This document shows positions 8,718-17,183 of a DNA stretch of 64,000 bases, in pieces. Made by a program: the position numbers and the translations under genes. Below the pieces are notes generated by a model. The model was not told the DNA's origin, ran no database searches, and was given only the letters and a program-made list of their open reading frames with translations. Source of the stretch: Herminiimonas sp. KBW02 (GTDB lineage: Bacteria > Pseudomonadota > Gammaproteobacteria > Burkholderiales > Burkholderiaceae_D). The first letter of the stretch is position 1, and each line of letters begins with the position of its first letter. Where the stretch lies: assembly GCF_003852535.1 (NCBI RefSeq), contig NZ_QAJP01000002.1, positions 1 to 64,000 on the forward strand, given 5' to 3'.

Positions 8718-8957
8718 TTAGCTGGCGACGTGCACGCGCACGCGCTGCGCTTCAGAACGACGTAAAGCAAAACGGGTAAAACCAATTTGCACTAGAAGGG
8801 GATCGGCACCTATAGGGCCACGCGCCACGATGCGCACAGGCTCGCCGGAAACAAAACCGAGTTCGCGCAAACGTTTGGCGATCGGATCATCGCCTTCGAC
8901 ATTAATAACGTCGTCAACTACGGCGGGAGTAAAGGGAAGCAATTCGGAAAGATTCAC
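8718..8957 (-). CDS. feoA: Ferrous iron transport protein FeoA
   Basis: Small SH3-like cytoplasmic protein (79 residues from the chosen start) that supports FeoB. The FeoA fold is seen in AKRLRELGFVSGEPVRIV and the C-terminal FALRRSEAQRV segment. A longer reading begins with TTG at 8999, but its first codons are the Fur box itself and add residues the family does not have, so I take the GTG at 8957 (VNLSELLPF). First gene of the feoA-feoB-C-rich operon. Confidence 0.9.
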   Translation of the reverse strand: MNLSELLPFTPAVVDDVINVEGDDPIAKRLRELGFVSGEPVRIVARGPIGADPLLVQIGFTRFALRRSEAQRVRVHVAS

Positions 8958-8974
8958 AGCGGACCAATACAAAT

Positions 8975-8993
8975 AACAATGATTCTCATTATA
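8975..8993 (-). promoter_or_regulatory. Fur box upstream of feoA
   Basis: Read on the minus strand, TATAATGAGAATCATTGTT matches 15 of 19 positions of the classical Fur consensus. It ends 18 bases before the feoA GTG, so iron-loaded Fur would block the promoter. Confidence 0.85.
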
Positions 8994-9084
8994 AGACAAT
9001 TCTGTAGAGAGGATGAGGCTGGGAAAAGTTTCACGTAATTAACAAACATGCGCTAATTTATTTTTTGCTGACGCTTTTCTTTGC

Positions 9085-9111
9085 CGTTCGCACCCGCAAA
9101 ATATGCGAACG
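9085..9111. promoter_or_regulatory. Inverted repeat upstream of the DUF3820 gene
   Basis: Eight-base perfect arms CGTTCGCA (9085-9092) and TGCGAACG (9104-9111), loop 11 bases, within the gap between feoA and the next gene. It may be an operator or a short stem; no T run follows. Confidence 0.35.
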
Positions 9112-9256
9112 CCATTATCGTCGCTCCGGTCCGCGCTGATCTTTATTTTTTGTATCCGCATGTGCAGATAGGCAAAAACCGCAGTCTGTGTTTATCATGA
9201 CGCACTGCATATGCGCACTATGCGGGTATCCCCATGAACAGTCACTGCCAGGAATC

Positions 9257-9469
9257 ATGAACCAAGAAGCTCTTCAACTACTGGTAAGCCGCACCATGCC
9301 TTACGGGAAATACAAGGACAGGCTGCTGGCTGATTTGCCCGGCCACTACCTGGGCTGGTTTGCACGGGAAGGTTTTCCTGCGGGCGAACTGGGTAGCCTG
9401 ATCGCGCTTATGTATGAACTCGATCACAATGCGTTGCGGCATTTGCTGGATCCTTTGCGCAACCGATAG
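9257..9469 (+). CDS. DUF3820 family protein (putative virulence-linked small protein)
   Basis: A 70-residue protein whose sequence matches the DUF3820 (QSregVF_b) pattern almost end to end: MPYGKYKDR, LADLPGHYLGWF, GFPAGELG and LDPL. The family is widespread in gammaproteobacteria and betaproteobacteria and was named after a quorum-sensing-regulated factor in Pseudomonas; the biochemical role is unknown. The longer frame from 9188 would add a Cys-rich, unrelated head; the ATG at 9257 has an AGGA site and gives the normal family length. Confidence 0.8.
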   Translation: MNQEALQLLVSRTMPYGKYKDRLLADLPGHYLGWFAREGFPAGELGSLIALMYELDHNALRHLLDPLRNR

Positions 9470-9491
9470 CTCACACAAATGCCGTCAACGT

Positions 9492-9950
9492 TTATCTTTT
9501 AAAATCAACGTTTTGAGAGACATAGCGAATGATGTTTCTGACGCAAATCGCAAATAACAATCCGCCTGTCAGCAGAATAATCAAACCTGGCAACCAGGGC
9601 GCGACCAGATCTCCCATCCAATTCAATAGCGCAGTCATCGACAGCCAACCGTTTGTTCCGGATTTGCCGATGTAATCGCCTGTAATCATCATGCTCGACC
9701 CCAGCTTGATGAGTACCACCGCAATCGACAGCAAGATCCAGCTCCACCAGTACCACTTCTTCGCTTCGTGCACCACCGCATCCCGCCCATAACAGGCTTT
9801 AAGCAAACGAAAAAAGCAAACCGCATAAAACAAAACAATGGCCAGTACTGCAACTGAAACCCAGTTCAGGTTTGTCGCTACCATCAGCAGCGCAATGCAG
9901 GAAAACGCGGCCGTCAGGACGAACCAAAGCGCATAAAAAATCTGTTTCAT
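9492..9950 (-). CDS. Hypothetical four-helix membrane protein
   Basis: I do not recognise this 152-residue protein. It has four clear hydrophobic segments (about residues 4-24, 29-50, 67-90 and 117-141) joined by short loops, with a Trp/Lys-rich patch (KKWYWWSW) before the third. No Cys clusters or charged motifs suggest a transporter family. It is encoded alone, convergent with the DUF3820 gene and 58 bases upstream of the TetR stop codon on the same strand. Confidence 0.65.
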   Translation of the reverse strand: MKQIFYALWFVLTAAFSCIALLMVATNLNWVSVAVLAIVLFYAVCFFRLLKACYGRDAVVHEAKKWYWWSWILLSIAVVLIKLGSSMMITGDYIGKSGTNGWLSMTALLNWMGDLVAPWLPGLIILLTGGLLFAICVRNIIRYVSQNVDFKR

Positions 9951-10008
9951 TCCATTGCCTCAAACGAGATCAGGGTTACAAGCTCAAACACGCGGTCGCT
10001 CCGGCACA

Positions 10009-10671
10009 TTAAGCCCAGCCACGCGCCAGCGGCATGCCAAACTCCACCATATCAATCAGGCGCTGCCCTATCGCTGCCGCCTGCTCATCATTCAGGCTGC
10101 GTAAAGGCCCGTCTATCGACAGCATGGCCAGTCCATGCACGGCCGACCATGCAAGGAACTCGGCACCCGCGCGCCGCTCCGGCGCCATTACACCGGCCGC
10201 CACCAGCTCGTCCAGCGCCGAACCCAATAACTGGAAAGGCGTAAGGCCACTCGCTCCGGCCATTGCCGGCGTCTGCGCCTGCTGCAAATCTTCATGCACC
10301 GAAAAGGCCGTGCGGAACAAGCCCGGCTCGGCGCGTGCAAAGCGCAGGTAGCCGGTGCCGACTGCACGCACATGTGCGCGCGCCAAATCAGCGGCATTGC
10401 CATTACCGACGCAAGCCTGCATTTCCGTTTCTATTGCCAGCGCAAGCTGTGACTGAGCGACAAAGCATACCGCCTGCAATAAGGCATTGCGATCGGCAAA
10501 GTGCCGGTAAGCCGCATTCGGCGCGACCCCGACCTGCCGCGTCGCCTCCCGCAATACCACGGCAGCCGGCCCTCCGCCCCTTGCCAACTGCGTTCCGGCT
10601 TCCAGCAAAGCCCGGTATAAATCCCCGTGGCGGTAAGTCTCGCGCTTAGGAATTACTGATTTTTTCGTCAT
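10009..10671 (-). CDS. TetR family transcriptional regulator
   Basis: A 220-residue one-component repressor. The N-terminal helix-turn-helix is seen in LREATRQVGVAPNAAYRHFADR (about residues 40-60), followed by a ligand-binding part with a TetR_C-type WSAVHGLAML segment. The frame could start 102 bases earlier, but that head crosses the palindromic operator and is unlike the family; the ATG at 10671 is preferred. It is divergent from the SnoaL-like gene, with a perfect palindrome in between, so it most likely represses itself and the four-gene cluster. The inducer is unknown. Confidence 0.88.
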   Translation of the reverse strand: MTKKSVIPKRETYRHGDLYRALLEAGTQLARGGGPAAVVLREATRQVGVAPNAAYRHFADRNALLQAVCFVAQSQLALAIETEMQACVGNGNAADLARAHVRAVGTGYLRFARAEPGLFRTAFSVHEDLQQAQTPAMAGASGLTPFQLLGSALDELVAAGVMAPERRAGAEFLAWSAVHGLAMLSIDGPLRSLNDEQAAAIGQRLIDMVEFGMPLARGWA

Positions 10672-10682
10672 CTTGAATAAAT

Positions 10683-10697
10683 GTGTACGCCGTACAC
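10683..10697. promoter_or_regulatory. Palindromic operator for the divergent TetR regulator
   Basis: GTGTACGCCGTACAC is a perfect 15-base palindrome with one central base, 11 bases upstream of the TetR start. Related TGTAC half sites recur at 10701-10705 and 10733-10737. The position suits autoregulation and control of the divergent gene. Confidence 0.65.
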
Positions 10698-10757
10698 TAG
10701 TTGTACTATTATTTATGGACACTGTACACAATAACTTACTTCCACAGGAGAAACAGT

Positions 10758-11201
10758 ATGAGTCAGGAGACAAATAACACCGCAGCAGAAGCAGAAATCC
10801 GCACCTTGATCGATAGCTGGATCAAGGCCGCCAGCGCCGCCGATGTGGACGCCACGATGGCGCACTACGCGCCTGACGTCATCGCCTACGATGCCATCCT
10901 GGCCTTGCAATTCAAGGGCTGGGATGTATACAGAAAGCATTGGCAGATGTGTATGTCCATGTGTTCTGCGATGAGCTTCAAGGTAGATGACTTGCATATC
11001 GCAGCGAGCGAGAACGTAGCCTTCAGCCATTGTCTGAATCGTTGCGGCGGCGTAGACAAGGACGGCAATGAACACACGTCATGGATGCGTGCGACCACCG
11101 GATATCGCAAGATAGATGGCAAATGGAAAATCGTGCATGAACATTTCTCCGCACCTTTCGATATGGAAACCAGTAAAGCCCTGTTCGACCTGCAACCTTA
11201 A
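10758..11201 (+). CDS. SnoaL/NTF2-like family protein
   Basis: A 147-residue protein of the NTF2-like (SnoaL, ketosteroid isomerase-like) fold, typified by SWIKAASAADVDATMAHYAPD near the start and GYRKIDGKWKIVHEHFS near the end. Members are small enzymes or ligand-binding proteins; the substrate is not predictable. An AGGAG ribosome site supports the ATG at 10758 rather than a start 57 bases earlier. It is the first of four small co-directional genes (SnoaL, VOC, YCII, SRPBCC) opposite the TetR gene. Confidence 0.82.
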   Translation: MSQETNNTAAEAEIRTLIDSWIKAASAADVDATMAHYAPDVIAYDAILALQFKGWDVYRKHWQMCMSMCSAMSFKVDDLHIAASENVAFSHCLNRCGGVDKDGNEHTSWMRATTGYRKIDGKWKIVHEHFSAPFDMETSKALFDLQP

Positions 11202-11299
11202 ACCTGGGAAATCGGGGCCAGATAAAAACAGAGACCATAGAGTCCGTGCAACAGACAGGGATCACTTATCACTTATCTGATATCCACGAGGAGCACACC

Positions 11300-11782
11300 A
11301 TGAGCAAGCCGGCAGTCAAAGCCATTCCGGACGGAATGCACAGCCTCACCCCACACCTGGTCTGTGCCGATGCAGCGGCCGCCATCGAATTTTACAAAAA
11401 AGCGTTCCACGCCACAGATGTATCCGTCCTGCCCGGCCCGGGCGGCAAGGTGATGCATGCTCAGTTGCGCATAGGCGACTCAGCGCTGATGCTGATGGAT
11501 GAATACCCTGAGTTCAACGCCTACGGCCCCAAATCACTGAAAGGCAGCCCGGTCACCATCCACCTCTATGTGGAAAATGCCGACGCCGTCTATAACCGCG
11601 CCGTCGCCGCCGGTGCGATTGCCAAGATGCCGCTGGACGATACCTTCTGGGGTGATCGCTATGGTGTGCTGGAAGATCCGTTCGGCCATTCATGGTCCAT
11701 CGCTACCCATATACGCGACCTCAGCCCGGAAGAAATCCGCGCAGGTGCGCAGAAGATGTGTACTGAAGAGCCCGTCAAATAA
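11300..11782 (+). CDS. VOC/glyoxalase family protein (PhnB-like)
   Basis: A 160-residue vicinal-oxygen-chelate protein. It has the PhnB-like pattern: LTPHLVCADAAAAIEFYKKAF at the start, ALMLMDE, and WGDRYGVLEDPFGHSW at about 130-145. Such proteins often act on resistance compounds or unknown small molecules; no metal-binding triad can be claimed with certainty. The ATG at 11300 has a GAGGAG site; an upstream ATG in frame has none. Second gene of the TetR-linked cluster, 98 bases after the first. Confidence 0.82.
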   Translation: MSKPAVKAIPDGMHSLTPHLVCADAAAAIEFYKKAFHATDVSVLPGPGGKVMHAQLRIGDSALMLMDEYPEFNAYGPKSLKGSPVTIHLYVENADAVYNRAVAAGAIAKMPLDDTFWGDRYGVLEDPFGHSWSIATHIRDLSPEEIRAGAQKMCTEEPVK

Positions 11783-11803
11783 AGCCAAAAAAGGAACATC
11801 AGC

Positions 11804-12232
11804 ATGCGCTTTATGATCATCATCAAAGCAGACAAAAATACGGAAGCTGGCGTCATGCCCGACGAAAAACTCTTTACCGAGATGGGCAAGTTCAACGAAG
11901 AACTGGTGAACGCAGGCATCATGCTGGCGGGTGACGGCCTGCATCCAAGTTCAAAAGGCGCACGCGTCCAGTTTTCCGGTGATAAGCGTACCGTCGTAGA
12001 CGGGCCTTTTCCCGAAAGCAAAGACCTCATCGCCGGCTTCTGGATCTGGAAAGTAAAATCGAAAGAAGAAGCCATCGAGTGGGTCAAGCGCTGTCCCAAC
12101 CCGACTGGCGCCGAATCGGAAATCGAAATCCGCCAGTTATTTGATATGGAAGATTTCGGTGCCGAGCTGACGCCGGAACTGCGTGCGCAGGAAGAACGCT
12201 TGCGCGCCAAAATGGAAGCTGATCAGGGCTGA
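11804..12232 (+). CDS. YCII/DGPF domain protein
   Basis: A 142-residue member of the YCII-related DGPF group, shown by MRFMIIIKADKNTEAG at the start and the hallmark VVDGPFPESKDLIAGFW at about 66-82, followed by EAIEWVKRCP. DGPF proteins often sit beside ECF sigma factors of the ECF42 type, but here no sigma gene is adjacent. Function unknown; a ferredoxin-like fold related to muconolactone isomerase is expected. Twenty-one bases separate it from the VOC gene, so co-transcription is likely. Confidence 0.85.
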   Translation: MRFMIIIKADKNTEAGVMPDEKLFTEMGKFNEELVNAGIMLAGDGLHPSSKGARVQFSGDKRTVVDGPFPESKDLIAGFWIWKVKSKEEAIEWVKRCPNPTGAESEIEIRQLFDMEDFGAELTPELRAQEERLRAKMEADQG

Positions 12233-12278
12233 ACCGTGCAACACCATTCATAACAACACTAATCATTCGAGACATTAC

Positions 12279-12806
12279 ATGCTAAAAATCATCGCCATTG
12301 CCATACTGGTTGTCGTCGTCGCCATCCTGATCTACGCCGCGACCAGGCCGGACACCTTCCGCGTTGAACGCACTACCACCATCAAGGCACCACCGGAAAA
12401 GGTATATGCGCTCATTAACGACTTCCACAGCTGGACCACATGGTCACCATATGAGAAAAAAGATCCGGACATGAAGCGCACCCATAGCGGCGCAACCAGT
12501 GGCACCGGTGCAGTCTACGAATGGGATGGCAATAAGAATGTCGGCAAGGGACGGATGGAAGTCACCGAATCCTCACCTTCATCGCGCATCGTGATCAAGC
12601 TGGATTTCTTCTCGCCGTTTGAAGCGCACAACACGGCGGAATTCATCTTGCAAGCGCAGGGTGACTCCACTGAAGTGACCTGGGCCATGTATGGCCCGGC
12701 CAACTATATGTCTAAATTGATGGGCGTCTTTTTCAATATGGACAAAATGGTTGGTGATGATTTTGCCATCGGCCTGGCCAACCTGAAAACCACTGCCGAG
12801 AAGTAA
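12279..12806 (+). CDS. Membrane-anchored SRPBCC (polyketide cyclase-like) protein
   Basis: A 175-residue protein with one N-terminal membrane helix (about residues 3-20, IIAIAILVVVVAILIYAAT) and a START/SRPBCC ligand-binding domain (about 28-170), seen in TTTIKAPPEKVYALINDFHSW and EVTWAMYGP. It probably presents a lipid- or small-molecule-binding cup at the membrane. The start at 12279 puts the hydrophobic helix at the N-terminus; a longer frame overlaps the upstream gene. Last of the four-gene cluster. Confidence 0.8.
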   Translation: MLKIIAIAILVVVVAILIYAATRPDTFRVERTTTIKAPPEKVYALINDFHSWTTWSPYEKKDPDMKRTHSGATSGTGAVYEWDGNKNVGKGRMEVTESSPSSRIVIKLDFFSPFEAHNTAEFILQAQGDSTEVTWAMYGPANYMSKLMGVFFNMDKMVGDDFAIGLANLKTTAEK

Positions 12807-12865
12807 ACATGGGCATGACGCAAACAGGCTGAAGCGAACATTCAAATTAAGAATGAATATTCAAA

Positions 12866-13528
12866 TCAGCCTGCCTTGCGAAACGTCAGGTTAATCCGGC
12901 GTCTGCCCAGCAAGGGATGCATTGCCTCCCTCAGCGCCAGCACCCCGTGATAACGCAAACGCGCAGGCCCGCCCCACACCACTACATCACCATGTTGCAA
13001 TGGTAAGCGTTGCGGCTTATCTGCACGCGTATCACCGCCGAACTGGAACACTGCGGGAATGCCGAGCGAGACGGACACAATGGGCTGCTGCAAGTCCTGC
13101 TCATCCCTATCCTGATGCAAGGACATGCGTGCACCCGGCTCATAACAGTTAATCAGGCAGGCATCCGGCAAGAAGTCTGTGAAGCCTGCCGCTGACGCTG
13201 CAGCCTGCGCCAGCCGAACGAACGACGCCGGCATCTGCGGCCACGGCTGACCACTCAAGGGATCGATAGCATCATAGCGATAGCCAGTCCTGTCAGTAAC
13301 CCAGCCGCAAGCACCGCAATTCGTCATTGCCACCGACATGCGAAAACCACCAGGCGTATGCATATGACGGAACGGCGCCGCCTGGCGCACGCTTTCGATG
13401 CCAGCCAATAAATCAGCCTCGTACTCCAGCGCATAAGCGCGCAGCACGACAGCACCGTCGCACAGATCTTCGCGCCAGCTGCGTTGCTCATCTATTCCGT
13501 CAAGTAAGTCCAAATCCGATACCCACAT
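12866..13528 (-). CDS. alkB: AlkB family DNA/RNA alkylation-repair dioxygenase
   Basis: Fe(II)/2-oxoglutarate oxygenase that removes methyl groups from 1-methyladenine and 3-methylcytosine. Of 220 residues, the iron ligands are His138, Asp140 (HQD) and His194, and the 2-oxoglutarate Arg pair is Arg211 and Arg217 in RINLTFR, as in E. coli AlkB. The MTNCGACGW and YRYD segments of the nucleotide lid are present. It is encoded alone, convergent with the SRPBCC gene. No Ada-type site or ada gene is nearby. Confidence 0.95.
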   Translation of the reverse strand: MWVSDLDLLDGIDEQRSWREDLCDGAVVLRAYALEYEADLLAGIESVRQAAPFRHMHTPGGFRMSVAMTNCGACGWVTDRTGYRYDAIDPLSGQPWPQMPASFVRLAQAAASAAGFTDFLPDACLINCYEPGARMSLHQDRDEQDLQQPIVSVSLGIPAVFQFGGDTRADKPQRLPLQHGDVVVWGGPARLRYHGVLALREAMHPLLGRRRINLTFRKAG

Positions 13529-13698
13529 TTATATGCCTGCTGCATGCGGCCTGCCCCATGCCAATCCGACATTATCGCCATACCCCGCAATTCCTGCAGT
13601 GAGCGCGCCAAATCGGAGCCACAAACAGGGTTTTATTGCCAAAAGACATCAAACCAGACTGAAGTATTTGCATTATCTAATTTGACTTAGACTGCATT

Positions 13699-13728
13699 TA
13701 GATATATCTTATTTATTCTAGATATAGA
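13699..13728 (+). promoter_or_regulatory. AT-rich palindromic repeats before the PadR (YqjI-like) gene
   Basis: TAGATATA occurs at 13699-13706 and again at 13719-13726, exactly 20 bases apart. The first copy lies in the perfect palindrome AGATATATCT (13700-13709), the second in TCTAGATATAGA. They lie 17-46 bases before the start and are a good candidate autoregulatory operator. Confidence 0.55.
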
Positions 13729-13744
13729 CTAGCCAGGAAAAATC

Positions 13745-14302
13745 ATGAAACATCATCACTCCCATTGCCGGATGGCCAGCCGTAGCGACGGCGACGATAT
13801 CGGTGGCGGCCGCGGTCGCCGCATGACAGGCGAAGGACGCATATTTGGCCACGGCGGCTTGCGCTTCGTGCTGCTGCACCTGATCTCGGAGAAACCGAGC
13901 CACGGCTACGAATTAATCAAAGCAATCGAAGAACGCCTGGACGGCACTTACAGCCCAAGCCCGGGCACGGTTTACCCTACCCTCACCTTGCTGGAAGAGC
14001 TGGCACTGCTCAGCGTGGATGAAGCCGATCAGGGTGGTCGCAAACGTTATCAAATCACCGAAGCCGGTGTGCGCCACCTGGATGAAAACCGTCCCATGGT
14101 AGACGCCATGCTGCTGCGCCTGAACGGCGGCGTCGACGGTGCCGGACTGCGTGGCGGCCGCCCACCGCAAGTCAAACGTGCGATAGAAAACCTCAAGCTC
14201 GCTATGCGCATGCGCCTGTCCGGCGAAGCGCTGACAGCGGAACAGGCAAACGCCTTTGCCGCCATTCTCGATCGCGCAGCCCAACAACTGGAGCAAATTT
14301 AA
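13745..14302 (+). CDS. yqjI: PadR family metal-responsive repressor, YqjI-like
   Basis: A 185-residue winged-helix PadR protein (FVLLHLISEKPSHGYELIKAI and SPGTVYPTLTLLEE). The N-terminus carries MKHHHSHC, a short His/Cys tail like that of E. coli YqjI, the nickel-responsive repressor of the ferric reductase gene yqjH. Here the yqjH-like gene follows directly, its ATG overlapping this stop by one base (TAATG), which supports the assignment. Ribosome site AGGA. The tandem palindromic repeats upstream suggest autoregulation. Nickel as the signal is an inference from family and tail. Confidence 0.82.
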   Translation: MKHHHSHCRMASRSDGDDIGGGRGRRMTGEGRIFGHGGLRFVLLHLISEKPSHGYELIKAIEERLDGTYSPSPGTVYPTLTLLEELALLSVDEADQGGRKRYQITEAGVRHLDENRPMVDAMLLRLNGGVDGAGLRGGRPPQVKRAIENLKLAMRMRLSGEALTAEQANAFAAILDRAAQQLEQI

Positions 14303-15132
14303 TGACAGCCAAGCTCCCTGCTGCAGCCACGCTACCTGACCGCACACCCAAACGTGTGCGTCACACTTTGCGCTTTCGCGCACTGGAAGTCGTCAAGACC
14401 GAACGGGTCACGCCGCATCTTTTGCGCATTACCCTCGGCGGTGACGAGCTGACCGACTTTGTCAGCCCGGGCTTCGACGACCACGTCAAACTCTTCTTTC
14501 CGGATGCAAACGGCACTCTGACCTTGCCGACCGCGGGCCCGGATGGTCCGGTCTGGCCGGATGGCGCCAAACCGACGATGCGCGATTACACGCCGCGTCG
14601 TTTCGATCCGGTCGCCAAAACGCTGGAAATTGATTTCGCCCTGCATTTGGCCGGCCCGGCAACGCGCTGGGCCGAACAAGCCGCACCTGGTCACCGCATC
14701 GGCGTAGGCGGACCACGTGGCTCATTCATCGTAACGACAGATTTTGACTGGCACTTGCTGGTCGGTGACGACACCGCCTTGCCCGCTATCTCGCGCCGCC
14801 TGGCCGAATTGCCTGCAGGCGCGCACGCCATCGTCATTGCCGAAGTAGATACACCCGAAGATAAAGTGACGTTAACGACAGCCGCCAATGTGCAAGTCAT
14901 CTGGGCCTATCGCAATGTGGCAGGTGACGTAACATTCCCCTTGCTGACCGCACTGGAACAAACTGCACTGCCGGAAGGTGATTTTCATGCCTGGGTAGCC
15001 TGCGAATCTGCCGCGGCAAAAGCCGTACGCACACATTTAATCGACGTCCATCAAGCGAATCCAAAATGGATACGTGCTTCCGGTTACTGGCGCAAAGGCA
15101 GTGCCGATACGCATGACTCTATCGACGACTAA
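14302..15132 (+). CDS. yqjH: Siderophore-interacting FAD ferric reductase, YqjH-like
   Basis: A 276-residue member of the siderophore-interacting protein family (YqjH/ViuB), which uses NADPH and FAD to reduce ferric siderophores in the cytoplasm and free the iron. Visible: the FAD motif RDYTPRRF (about 94-101), GVGGPRGSF at 134-142, LVGDDTALPAI at about 153-163, and the C-terminal RASGYWRKG. It is translationally coupled to the PadR gene and ends at a strong terminator shared with the convergent FTR1 gene. Confidence 0.9.
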   Translation: MTAKLPAAATLPDRTPKRVRHTLRFRALEVVKTERVTPHLLRITLGGDELTDFVSPGFDDHVKLFFPDANGTLTLPTAGPDGPVWPDGAKPTMRDYTPRRFDPVAKTLEIDFALHLAGPATRWAEQAAPGHRIGVGGPRGSFIVTTDFDWHLLVGDDTALPAISRRLAELPAGAHAIVIAEVDTPEDKVTLTTAANVQVIWAYRNVAGDVTFPLLTALEQTALPEGDFHAWVACESAAAKAVRTHLIDVHQANPKWIRASGYWRKGSADTHDSIDD

Positions 15133-15136
15133 CAGT

Positions 15137-15162
15137 AAAAAGCCCGCTACAGCGGGCTTTTT
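15137..15162. terminator. Bidirectional terminator between yqjH and the FTR1 gene
   Basis: Twelve-base perfect arms (AAAAAGCCCGCT and AGCGGGCTTTTT) with a two-base gap give A/T-flanked symmetry, so it can end transcription both ways. Confidence 0.9.
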
Positions 15163-15182
15163 TAGCGCTTTACGGCACTGCT

Positions 15183-17135
15183 TTACTTCGCATTCGCCTG
15201 ACGTCGTGACAACCATATCCCGAGTATCACCAGCGCCAGCACCACCGCCTGCGTGCTCACACCTTGCAGGGTCGGATGTATGCCGAGGATAGGCACGGTG
15301 ATGAAGTGGATGCGATCCGCCTCTATCACGCCTGCTTCCTGCAAAGCCGCGATACCGTTACCGGCAAATACGACTGCCAGGAAAGCCAGCAAAGCCGAAG
15401 TCACGCCAAAGAACGGGCCGATAGGCAGGCGTATGCTGTACTTCAGGATAGCCCAGCCGATGATCGCCAGCAGGACTGCCGCGGTTGCAATGCCGCTCAG
15501 TACCGCCACATGGCCGTCGTCGCCGACTTGTACCCACAATGCCTGGTAGAACAGGATGATTTCAAACAGTTCGCGGTACACGGCGAGGAAAGAAACGCCG
15601 GCCATCGCCCACACTGTTTTCTTTTCCAGCGCTGCGCTGACGTGTTCACGGATGAATTTTTGCCAGGCTTGCGCGTAGGATTTGCTATGCAACCAGTAAC
15701 CGACATACAGCAACATGGCCGCGGCAATCAGCGCAGTAATGCCCTCCGTTAGTTCGCGGTTAGCACCGGAAATGGTGAGTACGTAGTTCGCAACGACCCA
15801 GGTCAGGATGCCCAGTGCGACAGCCGCTATCCAGCCGTAATGGATGTAACGCAAGGCGTCGCGGCGACCTGTCTTGATGACAAAGGAGATAATTGCCGCC
15901 AGCACCAGTATCGCTTCCAGGCCCTCACGCAACAGAATGAGCAAGGCGCTGAGGAAGGCCGTGGTTGCCGACAAATCGCCGGATAGCGCCTCTTCTGCTT
16001 CATCCAGCAAGTCGTCGATTTCCTTCACCTGCCTGGCGACTTCTTCTACCGGTTTGCCGGCACCTATCGAAGCGCGCAACGCCATCATTTCCAGTTCAAT
16101 TTTTTGTCGCAGCACGCCGTCGGCGTTATCCAGGCTGCTTTCCACCAGCTCAAAACCCTCGAGGTAAGCGGTAATCGCCAGTTGGCGCGCAGTTCCCGCA
16201 TCACCAGCCTGGTATGCCGCCAGCGATTGCGCCAGTTTTTCGCGCGAGAATTGCAATGGCGAAGGCGCGGCGATCTTGATTGCTTCAGGATGTTTGGTCA
16301 GATAGCTTTGAACTTTGGTGAGCGCGCTGCCGCCAAGTTGTTCTACTTCATCCGGAGTCTGGGTGACCAGTGCACGCAGGTTTTCAAACTCTTTCTTGCC
16401 CACGCCTTTTTCCCACCCGGCCTCACCCTGCTTTACATCCTCTTCGGTACCGCGCAAGGTGCCGACGAAAAATGCCAGTGCCCAGCGATCCTCTTCAGTA
16501 ATTTCAGTAAAAGGCCGCATAGGCGTGCCGCCTACGCCCAGCGCGATGGTGTTGTACAAGCCGTAGATGCTGCGTACTTTCATGCGCGCCTGATCGTGGA
16601 AGTCGCTCGGTTCCGGTTCCATGCCTTTAGCCAGCGGGCCATCGCCACGACCTGTCGCACCATGACAGGCGGCGCAGTTCGCTGCATACAGTTGTGCGGC
16701 ACGTGCCAGATCAGGTGTGCCTTTCGGTGCGACCGCGACCTTATAGACGCGGATGACGTCGGCACGCAAAGCGTTGGCCTGCTTCGATACTTCGGCACCT
16801 TCCGCCTTCGCGGCGATGGCTTTACGCAGCGCCTGCCCTTTGTCGAGCAAGCCAGCCTGTTCTGCATGTGCCGGCATTTCTTTTAACAAGCTTAAAGCCT
16901 GGGTAGCAAACTCCAGTTGCTCTTCAAATTCAGATTGATTCAGGACCTTACCGTTTTGCACAAACTCCGGATAGTCGACGCTGATGTAATCAAGCATGTG
17001 CACCACGGTCTGCGCTTTTTCATCGTCGCTGGTCGCTGCCACGCTGTACGCGCTGGCGCATAGGCCCAGTAGCAACAATACAAGCGAGGCAAAGAAATGA
17101 ACGTAAGAGATTCGGGACTTATTTTGGAAATGCAT
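15183..17135 (-). CDS. Cytochrome c-FTR1 family iron permease fusion
   Basis: A 650-residue inner-membrane iron importer. A signal/anchor (about 12-34) is followed by a periplasmic part with a c-type heme site CAACH (154-158), then a helical region, then an FTR1 permease domain from about residue 390 to the end with six or seven helices. The two iron-binding motifs REGLE (403-407) and RELFE (521-525) are intact. FTR1 permeases need an oxidase; the built-in heme may move electrons in place of EfeB or a copper oxidase. A Fur box lies upstream (17184-17202), so iron starvation should induce it. Confidence 0.9.
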   Translation of the reverse strand: MHFQNKSRISYVHFFASLVLLLLGLCASAYSVAATSDDEKAQTVVHMLDYISVDYPEFVQNGKVLNQSEFEEQLEFATQALSLLKEMPAHAEQAGLLDKGQALRKAIAAKAEGAEVSKQANALRADVIRVYKVAVAPKGTPDLARAAQLYAANCAACHGATGRGDGPLAKGMEPEPSDFHDQARMKVRSIYGLYNTIALGVGGTPMRPFTEITEEDRWALAFFVGTLRGTEEDVKQGEAGWEKGVGKKEFENLRALVTQTPDEVEQLGGSALTKVQSYLTKHPEAIKIAAPSPLQFSREKLAQSLAAYQAGDAGTARQLAITAYLEGFELVESSLDNADGVLRQKIELEMMALRASIGAGKPVEEVARQVKEIDDLLDEAEEALSGDLSATTAFLSALLILLREGLEAILVLAAIISFVIKTGRRDALRYIHYGWIAAVALGILTWVVANYVLTISGANRELTEGITALIAAAMLLYVGYWLHSKSYAQAWQKFIREHVSAALEKKTVWAMAGVSFLAVYRELFEIILFYQALWVQVGDDGHVAVLSGIATAAVLLAIIGWAILKYSIRLPIGPFFGVTSALLAFLAVVFAGNGIAALQEAGVIEADRIHFITVPILGIHPTLQGVSTQAVVLALVILGIWLSRRQANAK

Positions 17136-17183
17136 TGTTAAAAAAGTGTGAGGAAATAAAACTCAGATGGTAGCAGATAATAT

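Noticed and set aside
8958-8999. Longer FeoA with TTG start
   Set aside because: The added codons are the Fur box and the residues do not match the family; GTG at 8957 preferred.
16104-16886. 260-codon plus-strand frame opposite the FTR1 fusion
   Set aside because: Antisense to a gene with intact heme and REGLE motifs.
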